Positions 26,957 to 34,689 of a DNA stretch of 64,000 bases are shown piece after piece. How positions within the stretch are numbered: the first letter of the stretch is position 1; the number at the start of each line of letters is the position of its first letter. The notes beneath the pieces are model-generated. The model saw only the letters and a list, made by a program, of their open reading frames with translations. It did no database searches and was not told where the DNA came from. A program made the translations under genes and the position numbers. The DNA is from Pigmentiphaga litoralis (lineage in GTDB: Bacteria > Pseudomonadota > Gammaproteobacteria > Burkholderiales > Burkholderiaceae_B). Where the stretch lies: assembly GCF_013408655.1 (NCBI RefSeq), contig NZ_JACCBP010000001.1, positions 1,984,001 to 2,048,000 on the forward strand. The letters run 5' to 3'.

Positions 26957-28474
26957 TCAGAGCGGCGGCAGGTCAAGGGCGGCGTCCACCATCGACGTGG
27001 CACGCTTGAAGTCATAGGCGCGATACATGTTCTGCTTCACCAGGAACGACGCGCCCCCGTAGAACTTTTCGTATTGCTGGCTGCGATTGCCGAACTCCGT
27101 ACCCACGAAGTCCCACGCCATACGCATCAAAGCCATGCGCGACCGCGCGTCCGTATTGGCCGACCGCATGAAGCGCTCGATATCGCCAGCCGTTTCCGGA
27201 CTGTCCAGATCCTTGAGCGACGACGGCAGGGAAATCATGGCCGCGCCCGTCAACTCGCGGATCATGTCGACCATGCGGGGATTGAATTCGGACTGCAAGG
27301 CCATGACCGCGTACAGCGACTTCTTGCACGGCCAAACCACCCCGTTCGCGTCGATGGACGCCTTGGTTTCCTGGGCTTCGAGCATGCTCTCGACCAGCTG
27401 GACCATGGCGGCCATTTCGCCCATCTGCACCTGGACCTGGGGGTGGGCCTCATTGCCCGTCATTTCGTTCATGCGCTTGACCAGGCCGATCATGAAACGC
27501 AGCTTGGTCGCATACCGCGCCTGTGCCTGCAGGTTGCCGTAGGCATGCGATGGCGTCTTCCACCATTGATCCCGGCAGATTTCGGTGTTGCGGTAGATGA
27601 AGACTTTTTCCCAGGGCACGAATACGTCTTTGAGCACCACAAAGCAGTCTGTTTCGTCGAAGCGGCTGCTCAAGGGGTAGTCGAACCCGTTGGTGGCCTG
27701 CAGTGCGTAGGGGCGGCGGGGATACAAGCGCATGCCGGGGGCGTTCATGGGCAAGGCAACGCCGATCGCGTAGTTCTCGTCGCCCGGCTGCAAGGGGTGG
27801 ATGCAGCTCAGGTACAGATAGTCGGACAGGACGCCGGCGGTCGCCAGCTGCTGGGCGCCCGAGATGACGATGCCGTCGTCCCGTTCCTTGACGACCCCTG
27901 CGTACAGCGTCGGATCCGATTGCTTGTGACCCGGCTTGCTGCGATCGATCTGCGGAGGAACGATGGCGTAGGTGGCCCAAAGGTGGCTTTCTCTCAGGTG
28001 TTCGTAGAACGCGACGACGTTGTCACCGAACTGCTTGCCGCCCGCTGCAAAGACTTCGGGGACTGCGGCATAGCCGCAGAAGAAGCCGGCGACGTGATCA
28101 GGCGTGCGTCCCATCATCCCGAACGAGCCTTCCGACCAGACCTCGGACGCAAGACGCTTGGTTCTCAGGTCATCAAGGCTGGTGGGGATCTGATACGCAC
28201 GCATGACCGGCTTGCCGCTGGTGGGCGACGTGTAGGTCATGCGCTCGCGCAAGGAAGGATGGGCCGCCGTGTCGAACAGCCTGGCTGCCGACTGCGCAGC
28301 TTGCGCAAAGGCCGGGTGGCGGGTCACATCCTTGACCCGCTCGCCATCGACATAGACCTCGCGGCCATCGTTCAACGCGCGAAGGTAATCGTCGCCGCGC
28401 CGAAGCCCGTCTGATGAACCCGCGGCGGGTGTATCGGTGCTTGCTATCAAGTCCAGAGCAGTATGGGCATTCAT
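26957..28474 (-). CDS. FADH2-dependent monooxygenase, HpaB family (4-hydroxyphenylacetate 3-monooxygenase-like)
   Basis: The 505-residue oxygenase has the HpaB/acyl-CoA-dehydrogenase-like fold. Seen are GDDYLRALNDGREVYVDGERV (about 27-47), RSKPGHKQSDPTLYAGVVKERDDG-type residues in the middle, DETDCFVVLKDVFVPWEKVFIYR (about 273-295) and a C-terminal FYGGASFLVKQNMYRAYDF segment. Such enzymes hydroxylate phenols next to an existing hydroxyl with FADH2 from a partner reductase. It is the first gene of an operon with HpaC-like, DctP, DctQ and DctM genes. The substrate may be 4-hydroxyphenylacetate, a chlorophenol or another phenolic acid. Confidence 0.9.
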   Translation of the reverse strand: MNAHTALDLIASTDTPAAGSSDGLRRGDDYLRALNDGREVYVDGERVKDVTRHPAFAQAAQSAARLFDTAAHPSLRERMTYTSPTSGKPVMRAYQIPTSLDDLRTKRLASEVWSEGSFGMMGRTPDHVAGFFCGYAAVPEVFAAGGKQFGDNVVAFYEHLRESHLWATYAIVPPQIDRSKPGHKQSDPTLYAGVVKERDDGIVISGAQQLATAGVLSDYLYLSCIHPLQPGDENYAIGVALPMNAPGMRLYPRRPYALQATNGFDYPLSSRFDETDCFVVLKDVFVPWEKVFIYRNTEICRDQWWKTPSHAYGNLQAQARYATKLRFMIGLVKRMNEMTGNEAHPQVQVQMGEMAAMVQLVESMLEAQETKASIDANGVVWPCKKSLYAVMALQSEFNPRMVDMIRELTGAAMISLPSSLKDLDSPETAGDIERFMRSANTDARSRMALMRMAWDFVGTEFGNRSQQYEKFYGGASFLVKQNMYRAYDFKRATSMVDAALDLPPL

Positions 28475-28518
28475 TGGGCGGATCTCCTGGGTTCAACGAC
28501 GGGACGCAATCGGTTATT

Positions 28519-28550
28519 TACATACGTAATGTAGGTTCATTATGTATGTA
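28519..28550. promoter_or_regulatory. Long inverted repeat in the monooxygenase promoter
   Basis: TACATACGTAATG (28519-28531) and CATTATGTATGTA (28538-28550) are inverted repeats matching at 12 of 13 positions with a 6-bp centre. The site ends 45 bp upstream of the monooxygenase start in an AT-rich patch, and is a strong operator candidate. The rest of the 389-bp gap to 28863 holds no gene that I can support. Confidence 0.65.
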
Positions 28551-28652
28551 TAAATTCGTGTGTCAACGCCTTTTATGTGAAGGACCCGATAGTCGAACGC
28601 AGGGCGGCCGGGCGGCTTGCGCGCCTTCGACAGGAAGGGCCAAACACCCACT

Positions 28653-28684
28653 TAGATACACAATGTACGTTTAAAGTATATCTA
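28653..28684. promoter_or_regulatory. Second AT-rich dyad upstream of the monooxygenase operon
   Basis: TAGATA (28653-28658) and TATCTA (28679-28684) flank AATGTACGTTTA (28662-28673). The inner motif nearly repeats AATGTAGGTTCA at 28528-28539, 134 bp away in the same orientation. Two related sites suggest cooperative binding of one regulator. Confidence 0.45.
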
Positions 28685-28863
28685 CATGCTCAGGTAATTG
28701 GCACATAAATATTCCGGATTTTGACAAGGCAAAGCCGCATGCCTGATCCTGGGGCACGCGCACAAGAACGGAGCACTGTCTGCACGGTTTTGTCGGCGCT
28801 GACGCACCTTGAACGAGCCTTCTTGAGCAGAAGACGGCGTTCAGATGCGTCGCGGCGCGTGGA

Positions 28864-30162
28864 TCACTCGCGCGGGGGTGCGCGCCGAGTGGCTGAAGTC
28901 ATCCCTTCATTCAACCCGCCCAGCAGCGTGGTGACGATATCCAGCGCCGGGGTGGTCACGCCCTGGCATCTGGCCAGCGCGCGTACGGCGTCGAACACGG
29001 CGGCGACTTCCAGCGGGCGGCCAGCTTCGACGTCTTGCAGCATGGACGGGCGGGCGCCGGTGCCCTTGGGCTGGAAGTGGTGCAAGGTGCGATCGACGGC
29101 GTCGGCGCCCAGGTCCCAGCCGTGGGCGGCTGCGATGGCGACGACCTCTTCCAGCAGGGTGCGAGCGAGCGCGATGCGCTGGGGGTCGCGGTAGATGTCG
29201 TCGGTGCCGAGGCGCGTCAGGCTGCCCAGGGAATGGTTGGGGATGTTGACGAGCAGCTTGCGCCAGATCTCGCCGCGCAGGTCGTTGCTGGCGTCAACGT
29301 TCAGGCCGGCGGACCGCCATAAGGCGACGATGTCATCAATGGGCGACGCGGCTGACGGAGCCTTCCCATGGCCGACGCGGATTGTCCGTTCGCCAGGCAT
29401 GTCCTTGCCGGCGATGTCCTTGCCGGTGATGTCCTTGCCGGTGATGTCCTTGCCTGCCATGCCCTCGATCTGTGTCCTTGGCAGTCCCAGCTTCCATTGA
29501 TTGAACGCCGCGTGCACGACCACACCGGGCGCCTCCACGCGATTGGACGAGAGTGCGACGCAGCCGATGGCTTTGTCAGGGGTAACGTGCCGCCACAGCG
29601 CGCCGTCTGGATCGACCGGGTGCGCGCCGGGCAACTGGTTCTCTGCCGGCAGGCCATGATTCCACCACCACGGTATCCCGTTGGTCACGAAGATGGCGCG
29701 GCTGTGGGTGGCCGCCAGCAAGGACGCAATGCCTTCCGCGGCGGACGCCAGCGCGGTGCTTTTCAAGGTGACGATGACGAGGTCTTGCGGTGGCAAGGCA
29801 TGGGGATGGTCGGTGGCGGCGAATGGGTGCACGGTGGCGTCGCCCGCGTCCTTGTCGCGCACCTGCAGGCCGTGAGCACGGATGGCGGCCAGATGGGGAC
29901 CCCGCGCGATCAGGCTCAGCTCGATGCCTGGCACGGTGCTGAAGCGCGCTGCCAGGTAACCACCGACTGCGCCCGCGCCGTAGATGCAGACGCGCCTGAC
30001 ACGGCGGGACGATGTCGCTTCGAACGGCAGGTCGGTGGATAGCTCTGCAGCGCTGATGCTCGCTTTTCCGGCCGCCACCTTGGTCGGTGGGTTGCCCGCT
30101 GCATCCGCCGCCGCGTCCGCCCCCACATCCGCCCCTGCATCCGCCCCCACGTCAATCCCCAT
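28864..30162 (-). CDS. Ketopantoate reductase-family oxidoreductase with repeat insertions
   Basis: The protein of about 432 residues has the 2-dehydropantoate 2-reductase fold: Rossmann motif IYGAGAVGGYLAARF (about residues 60-74), the ITLKST-like VIVTLKSTALASA, NGIPWWWNHG, and the C-terminal helical domain with EIWRKLLVNIPNHSLGSLTRLG and HHFQPKGTGARPSMLQDVEAGRPLE. It is longer than the usual 300-330 residues because of an Asp/Ala/Gly-rich N-terminal repeat (residues 2-21) and a GKDIT-type pentapeptide repeat (about 236-255), both from DNA tandem repeats. ATG 30162 overlaps the end of the cupin gene; GTG 30177 and an inner GTG near 30080 are alternatives. In catabolic clusters such enzymes often reduce 2-oxoacids other than ketopantoate. 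Confidence 0.8.
   Translation of the reverse strand: MGIDVGADAGADVGADAAADAAGNPPTKVAAGKASISAAELSTDLPFEATSSRRVRRVCIYGAGAVGGYLAARFSTVPGIELSLIARGPHLAAIRAHGLQVRDKDAGDATVHPFAATDHPHALPPQDLVIVTLKSTALASAAEGIASLLAATHSRAIFVTNGIPWWWNHGLPAENQLPGAHPVDPDGALWRHVTPDKAIGCVALSSNRVEAPGVVVHAAFNQWKLGLPRTQIEGMAGKDITGKDITGKDIAGKDMPGERTIRVGHGKAPSAASPIDDIVALWRSAGLNVDASNDLRGEIWRKLLVNIPNHSLGSLTRLGTDDIYRDPQRIALARTLLEEVVAIAAAHGWDLGADAVDRTLHHFQPKGTGARPSMLQDVEAGRPLEVAAVFDAVRALARCQGVTTPALDIVTTLLGGLNEGMTSATRRAPPRE
29398..29457. repeat. 15-bp tandem repeat inside the ketopantoate reductase-like gene
   Basis: Four units close to GATGTCCTTGCCGGT lie head to tail. Units two and three are identical, and units one and four differ by two or three bases. 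On the minus strand they encode GKDIT/GKDIA/GKDMP pentapeptides, so copy changes keep the frame. Confidence 0.92.
30101..30160. repeat. 12-bp tandem repeat at the start of the ketopantoate reductase-like gene
   Basis: Four to five units of the form GCATCCGCCCCC run to the gene start and encode Gly-Ala-Asp-Ala/Val tetrapeptides on the minus strand. The repeat reaches the overlap with the upstream cupin gene. Confidence 0.8.
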
Positions 30163-30697
30163 AGAACGCGCCGTCACGATAGATGCGTTCGACCGTCTTG
30201 TTGTCTTTCGAGTCGGCGTCGGCGAACGACCCGTGCACGTTCAACCGCCCTTCCCGTCCTTGCGCGGCTTCGTTTGGCGAGCCGACGCGCAGCATCACCA
30301 GCGGTTCTTCACTGGTCGCGTTGAAGCGGTAGTAGCTGCCGTGCGGAATCATGATGCCTTCATTCTTGCCCAGCAGTGCGAGCGGTCCTTCGTCATCAAA
30401 GAATTCTGCTTCGCCTTGCAGGATGACGAAGGTGTGGTCCTCGGTCGCATGCGCATGCAGGGCGTTTTCGCCGCCCGACGCATAGACCTTCAGGCGAACC
30501 GACAGGTGCGGGCTGGCGGCCAACACGGTTTCGGACCGGCCCTGCTCCAGCAGCTGGGCTCGTACCTTGAAGGCCGTGGGCCGGGTCGCTTCGGCCTTGG
30601 CGATCTGCTGGGCCCGGATGTCCTGGTAGGACGTGGTCGGCGCGACGAACTCGGCGGACAGCCTGGCGTCCGCGTGCGACATGGTGCGGTGGTTCAT
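30152..30697 (-). CDS. Cupin-domain protein
   Basis: The 181-residue protein has one cupin core: GGENALHAHATEDHTFVILQGEAEF (motif 1 with HxH and E, about residues 90-114) and MIPHGSYYRFNATSEEPLVMLRVG (motif 2, about 134-157). The usual second-motif histidine is replaced by tyrosine (GSYYRF), so metal binding may be altered. Function is unknown; small cupins in such clusters serve as dioxygenases, isomerases or binding proteins. AAGGA lies before ATG 30697. It lies 9 bp after the TctC gene and overlaps the next gene. Confidence 0.82.
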   Translation of the reverse strand: MNHRTMSHADARLSAEFVAPTTSYQDIRAQQIAKAEATRPTAFKVRAQLLEQGRSETVLAASPHLSVRLKVYASGGENALHAHATEDHTFVILQGEAEFFDDEGPLALLGKNEGIMIPHGSYYRFNATSEEPLVMLRVGSPNEAAQGREGRLNVHGSFADADSKDNKTVERIYRDGAFYGD

Positions 30698-30706
30698 GAA
30701 CGTTCC

Positions 30707-31672
30707 TTATTCGGGTTTGACACCGGCGAGCCGCAACAGCTCGGCGTACTTGGTAATGTCGGCATCGACCGTGCGCGAGAAGTCCGCGGGCGCCAGCCTG
30801 GACGGCGCGAGGCCCGTCGCTTCGATGGCGGCACGCATCTCGGGGTTGGCCAAGGCCGCGGTGATCTCCGTCCGCAAACGGTCGACGACGGCAGGCGGCG
30901 TGCCGGTCGGCGCGAATACGCCATGCCAGCCTGCATCGATCTCGAAGTCGGGCAGGCCGGCTTCCTTGATCGTCGGGACGTCGGGCAGATAGCTGGCGCG
31001 TGCCAGGCCGGTAAAGGCGAGCGGACGCAGCTTGCCCGCCTTGATCTGCGGCAGCGCAAGCGGCGATGTCACGAACATGGCCTGCAGTTCGCCCGCCATG
31101 ACGGCGGTAACGGCCTGCCCCGCGCCCTTATAGGGGATGTGAACCATATTCACGCCGGCCTGCTGATTGAACAGCTCGCCGGCAATGTGCAGGTTGCCGC
31201 CGATGCCCGGCGACCCGAAGGACACGCGTTGCCCGGGCGTCTTGGCCAAGGCAATGAATTCCTTGACGGTCGTTGCAGGCAAGGCGGGATTGACCACAAA
31301 CAGCAGTCCTTCGCCGGCGGCCACTTGCGCCACCTTGATGAAGTCCCTGTTGCTGTCATACGGCATCTTTGCGTACATGCTCGGGTTGATGACAAAGGAC
31401 GACGACGTCAGCATCAGCGTGTAGCCGTCGGGGATGGCCCGCGCGACGGCTTCGCTCCCGATCAATCCATTGGCGCCCGGACGGTTGTCAACGACAACCG
31501 ATTGCCCCAGCTGCGTTGTCAGGCGCTGCGCAAGGATGCGGGCTGTGGTGTCCGGCCCGCCGGCACTGAAGGGGACAACGAGCCGTATCGTCCGGTTGGG
31601 GTAGTCGTCCGCCGCGTGGGCCAACGTCGTCGCGAGCAGCGCCAGCGCGGCGTAAACAAGTCTGGGTGTCAT
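30707..31672 (-). CDS. Bug/TctC-type tripartite tricarboxylate transporter receptor
   Basis: The periplasmic receptor of 321 residues has a Sec signal (MTPRLVYAALALLATTLAHA) and the Bug pattern: IRLVVPFSAGGPDTTARILAQRL (about 29-51), VVVDNRPGANGLIGSEAVARA (about 59-79), DGYTLML, VHIPYKGAGQAVTAVMAGELQAMF and FAPTGTPPAVVDRL. Bug proteins bind carboxylates, amides or aromatic acids for TctAB-type uptake. AGGAG 6 nt upstream fixes ATG 31672 rather than 31705. No TctA/TctB gene is nearby. Confidence 0.93.
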   Translation of the reverse strand: MTPRLVYAALALLATTLAHAADDYPNRTIRLVVPFSAGGPDTTARILAQRLTTQLGQSVVVDNRPGANGLIGSEAVARAIPDGYTLMLTSSSFVINPSMYAKMPYDSNRDFIKVAQVAAGEGLLFVVNPALPATTVKEFIALAKTPGQRVSFGSPGIGGNLHIAGELFNQQAGVNMVHIPYKGAGQAVTAVMAGELQAMFVTSPLALPQIKAGKLRPLAFTGLARASYLPDVPTIKEAGLPDFEIDAGWHGVFAPTGTPPAVVDRLRTEITAALANPEMRAAIEATGLAPSRLAPADFSRTVDADITKYAELLRLAGVKPE

Positions 31673-31700
31673 GCCTGTCTCCTGGGACGCGTCTGCGCGC

Positions 31701-31760
31701 GTCATGCACCGTCATGTACTTTCATTCACCATCACGCATCTTCATGCGCCTTCATGCTCC
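31701..31760. repeat. 10-bp degenerate tandem repeat between receptor and cupin genes
   Basis: Six units in strict 10-bp phase, of the type GTCATGCACC, GTCATGTACT, TTCATTCACC, ATCACGCATC, TTCATGCGCC and TTCATGCTCC, fill the gap and run 9 bp into the end of the cupin gene. Confidence 0.85.
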
Positions 31761-32411
31761 GTCGAACTCGTCCAGCGCCGACTTCAAGCCGGCATCGAAT
31801 TCCCCGTCCAGCAGGATGAACGCAATCTGGCACGGGACCGTGCCGCGATTGCTCCAGGCGTGGTTGGTGCCGCACTGGACGAGCACGTCACCGGCTTTCA
31901 GGACGACTTCCGAGTCATCGAGCAGCATCGTGATTTCGCCTGACAGCACGATGGCGTAATCGATGGTCTCGGTGCGATGCATCATCGGGTGCCGGCCGTT
32001 TTTCGCAAAGGTGGATGCGGTCGAATTTCCCAGCGATGCAAACACGTTCTGCGCCTCGTCGGGCGACAGGCTGCGCACGGCTTCCGATTCGGGGGCCAGG
32101 GTATTGATGCGGATCACGCTGCCGCGCGAGGTCGGCAACTGCCGCCGGGCACCTGGGGTCGGGTCTTCCATGTCAGCAGTGATCGGCGCCGGGGTCGCCA
32201 GGGTGCGCCAGATTTCGGTGGACGCGTAGCCCGGACGCTTTTCGGCGGTAAATACGACGGGCGCAACGTCGTCGGACATGACAATGGCCTTGCCGTTGGC
32301 GTCATGGCCGGTCACCACGCGCCGGATCTTCCCGGCGGTGTCCTTGCTGTCTGCGGTGGGGCTGGCTGCGGTGGGGCTGCTTGCCTGCGCCGGGCGCTGT
32401 TCGGTCGTCAT
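31752..32411 (-). CDS. Cupin-domain protein
   Basis: The 219-residue protein has an N-terminal region with an SPTAA/SPTAD direct repeat (15-bp duplication at 32351-32380), a middle RVVTGHDANGKAIVMSDD segment common in this cupin group, and a C-terminal cupin core: RHPMMHRTETIDYAIVLSGEIT (about 139-160) and VLKAGDVLVQCGTNHAWSNRG (about 170-190), with both histidine-bearing motifs intact. AGGAG lies 8 nt before ATG 32411. It is placed between two Bug receptors; the enzyme role is not known. Confidence 0.85.
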   Translation of the reverse strand: MTTEQRPAQASSPTAASPTADSKDTAGKIRRVVTGHDANGKAIVMSDDVAPVVFTAEKRPGYASTEIWRTLATPAPITADMEDPTPGARRQLPTSRGSVIRINTLAPESEAVRSLSPDEAQNVFASLGNSTASTFAKNGRHPMMHRTETIDYAIVLSGEITMLLDDSEVVLKAGDVLVQCGTNHAWSNRGTVPCQIAFILLDGEFDAGLKSALDEFDGA

Positions 32412-32453
32412 CGTGCGTCTCCTGTTTTGGTCAGTGCGGAAGCCTACCCACCG

Positions 32454-33473
32454 TCATTCGGGTGTGATGCCTGCCGCGGCGGCGACTGCCTTCCACTTGG
32501 TGATCTCGCTGCGGATCAACGCGCCAAATGCGTCCGGGGAATTGCCCACCGGCTCGGCGCCATCGGCCGCCAGATGCTTCTTCAGGTCGGCATCGCCCAG
32601 TGCACTGACGGTTGTTGTGTGCAACTTGTTGATAATGGCAACCGGGGTGCCGGCAGGCGCCAACAGGCCGTACCACTGCACCGATTCATAGCGGGCGACG
32701 CCGCCCTCGGCGAGGGTGGGAACGTCGGGCAAGGCCGCGCTGCGGGTCGTGCCCGACACCCCCAGCGCACGCAGCTTGCCGGACTTGATGTGCGGCAGGA
32801 CAGACAGCGTGTTGCCCATCATCATGGCGACCTGACCGGCCACCACGTCGACTAGCGCCGGGCCGGTGCCCTTGTAGGGAACATGCAGGATGTCGACGCG
32901 CGCCAGGTCCTTCAGCAACTCCATCGACATGTGTGGCGACGTGCCCACCCCGGCCGACGCGTACGTCAGCTTGCCGGGCTGCGACCTGGCCAGCGCCAGC
33001 AGTTCGGGCAGGCTGTTGGCCGGCACGGAAGGGTGCACCACCAGCACGTTAGGCAAGGACGCCACTTCCGAAATCGGCGCCAGGTCCCGCAGCGTGTCGT
33101 AGGGCACCGTCTTGTACATCGCAGGGTTTAGAGCGAGCGTGCTGGCCGCCATCAGCAAGGTGTAGCCATCGGGCGAGGCCTTCGCGACCTGATCGATGCC
33201 TATCATCTGCCCTGCGCCGGGGCGGTTGTCGACAAACACTTGCTGGCCGAGTGACGCCGACAGCTTCTGCGCGATCAACCGCGCCACGATGTCGGTGCCG
33301 CCTCCGGCGGCGGAAGGCACTACCAGACGGATCGGCCGGGTCGGATAATCGGCAGACGCAGCGGTCTGCGCCGTGCCTGATGCGGCCGCCTGGGCTTGCC
33401 CATCCGGGGTGTAAATCAGCAGCGAGCCTGCGCAGGCAATCGCCGCGGCCGCTTTGAAGAAGGTGGCGCGCAT
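32454..33473 (-). CDS. Bug/TctC-type tripartite tricarboxylate transporter receptor
   Basis: The 339-residue receptor has a signal peptide (cleavage about residue 28, GQA-QA), an Ala/Ser/Thr-rich spacer, then IRLVVPSAAGGGTDIVARLIAQKL (about 48-71), VFVDNRPGAGQMIGIDQVAKA (about 79-99), LHVPYKGTGPALVDVVAGQVAMMM and LAPAGTPVAIINKL. GGAG sits 5 nt before the ATG. It lies 190 bp downstream of the hydrolase gene, the gap being mostly an 8-bp minisatellite. The ligand is unknown. Confidence 0.93.
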   Translation of the reverse strand: MRATFFKAAAAIACAGSLLIYTPDGQAQAAASGTAQTAASADYPTRPIRLVVPSAAGGGTDIVARLIAQKLSASLGQQVFVDNRPGAGQMIGIDQVAKASPDGYTLLMAASTLALNPAMYKTVPYDTLRDLAPISEVASLPNVLVVHPSVPANSLPELLALARSQPGKLTYASAGVGTSPHMSMELLKDLARVDILHVPYKGTGPALVDVVAGQVAMMMGNTLSVLPHIKSGKLRALGVSGTTRSAALPDVPTLAEGGVARYESVQWYGLLAPAGTPVAIINKLHTTTVSALGDADLKKHLAADGAEPVGNSPDAFGALIRSEITKWKAVAAAAGITPE

Positions 33474-33503
33474 CGTGTCTCCAGCATGTTCTTGTTTTGT
33501 TGT

Positions 33504-33647
33504 CTTGGTGTCTTGGTGTTCTGGTGTTCCGGTGCTTTGATGCTCTGCTGCTCCGGTGCTCCCGTGCTCCGGTGCTCCGGTGCTTCGATGCTCTGGTGCT
33601 CTGGTGCTCTGTTGCTTTGATGCCCTAGTGCTTTGACGCTCCGTGTC
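33504..33647. repeat. 8-bp degenerate tandem repeat (octamer minisatellite)
   Basis: About 18 head-to-tail octamers of type TCCGGTGC/TCTGGTGC fill most of the space between two minus-strand genes. The best-kept stretch, 33550-33600, has several exact repeats. The array would be transcribed as a CA/GC-rich leader of the receptor gene if the operon is polycistronic. Confidence 0.9.
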
Positions 33648-33662
33648 CGGGTTCTTGCAGTG

Positions 33663-34511
33663 TCAGTGCGCGCCTGTCGCCGGCAAGGTCTTCAAGAAGG
33701 CCAACAGCTGTTCGGCCAGCGTTGCGTCATCGCACCACGCTTCCATCGGAATGAAGTCCGCATCCTGTTGCTTCAGCTGCATTGGAATCCACGTGCTGCC
33801 CGCGATCAGTTGCTGCACCCGCTCACCCACGTCGATGGGATGCGTGCGGTCCGTGCCCGGGATCACGCACGCCGGCATGGTCAGGGACCGCAACTGTGCT
33901 TCGGTTGCGCCCAGCACGGGCATGGCGGCCCCCGCTTCCAGATCGGCACGCCACGCCCGCATGATGCGCAAGAAGGTGGCCGCGTCGAACTGCTGCAGGC
34001 GCGCCTGATTGGAAGGATTGGCGACGATCAGCGCGCGAAAGTGCGCGTCGCGCGCAAGGGCGTCCATGCCGCCCTCCTTGACCCTCTTGATGTAGTCGGT
34101 GTAGTACTTGGCTGCCAGGCGCTCGGCAGCAAACGCACCGCCGGTGATGCGCATCAGCAGCAAGGCACGCACGGCCTCGGGGTGCTTGAGCGCCAGCAGC
34201 AAAGACAGGCGGCATCCTGACGAGAACCCACCCACGATGGCAGGTGACGCACCCAGATGCTGCAGCAACGCATGCAGGTCGTCGGCCCAGATTTCGAATT
34301 CCGGTGCGCGGTCGTCAAAGGCCAGCTCGCCCGCGCCGCAGTTCCGGCGGTCGTGGATCACCACCCGGTAGCCCCCGGCGGCGATGCGCGTGGCAAGGGG
34401 CACCAGCTCGTCCATGCCGCGCCGCCCGCCTGGCGACAGCGCGATCCAGTCGCCCTGGTCACCGATGACCTCGAAGGGGATGTGTGTTCCGTTCAGGGCA
34501 GCGATGGGCAT
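33663..34511 (-). CDS. Alpha/beta hydrolase
   Basis: The 282-residue protein has the alpha/beta-hydrolase core: VIHDRRNCGAGELAFDD (about residues 50-66) and the nucleophile elbow IVGGFSSGCRLSLLLALKHP (serine about 96), with CVIPGTDRTHPI (acid region) near 220. The expected C-terminal histidine is not obvious. ATG 34511 is chosen because the frame upstream crosses the operator, a minisatellite and the lacI gene. It leads the minus-strand cluster and is divergent from the LacI-type gene. Hydrolysis of an ester, lactone or ring-cleavage product is plausible. Confidence 0.82.
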   Translation of the reverse strand: MPIAALNGTHIPFEVIGDQGDWIALSPGGRRGMDELVPLATRIAAGGYRVVIHDRRNCGAGELAFDDRAPEFEIWADDLHALLQHLGASPAIVGGFSSGCRLSLLLALKHPEAVRALLLMRITGGAFAAERLAAKYYTDYIKRVKEGGMDALARDAHFRALIVANPSNQARLQQFDAATFLRIMRAWRADLEAGAAMPVLGATEAQLRSLTMPACVIPGTDRTHPIDVGERVQQLIAGSTWIPMQLKQQDADFIPMEAWCDDATLAEQLLAFLKTLPATGAH

Positions 34512-34589
34512 GGGGCAGTGTCCGGTCAGTGGGGGCGTAAGACAATCGGGATGCGGCGAACGCTGTGCCGGTCGAGCCGATACTAAAAC

Positions 34590-34607
34590 TGTGCGAACGT
34601 TCGCGCA
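34590..34607. promoter_or_regulatory. LacI-type operator palindrome
   Basis: TGTGCGAACGTTCGCGCA contains the perfect 12-bp palindrome GCGAACGTTCGC (34593-34604) with a central CG, as LacI/PurR-family operators have. It lies about 80 bp before the hydrolase start and 400 bp before the divergent LacI-family gene. Confidence 0.72.
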
Positions 34608-34689
34608 ATCGTTTAAAACTATGCATTCGGGCGTTGCTGCAAGTGCGTCATGACGCGATGGGGATGACAAGGCGGCAACCCATCCGGCT

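Noticed and set aside
28414..28674. 86-residue plus-strand frame in the monooxygenase promoter region
   Set aside because: It starts inside the monooxygenase gene on the other strand, crosses two operator-like dyads and shows no domain or start signal.
30080..30177. GTG 30177 as the start of the ketopantoate reductase-like gene
   Set aside because: ATG 30162 overlaps the cupin stop in the usual coupled manner; the true start remains uncertain because of the repeat, and a later GTG is possible.
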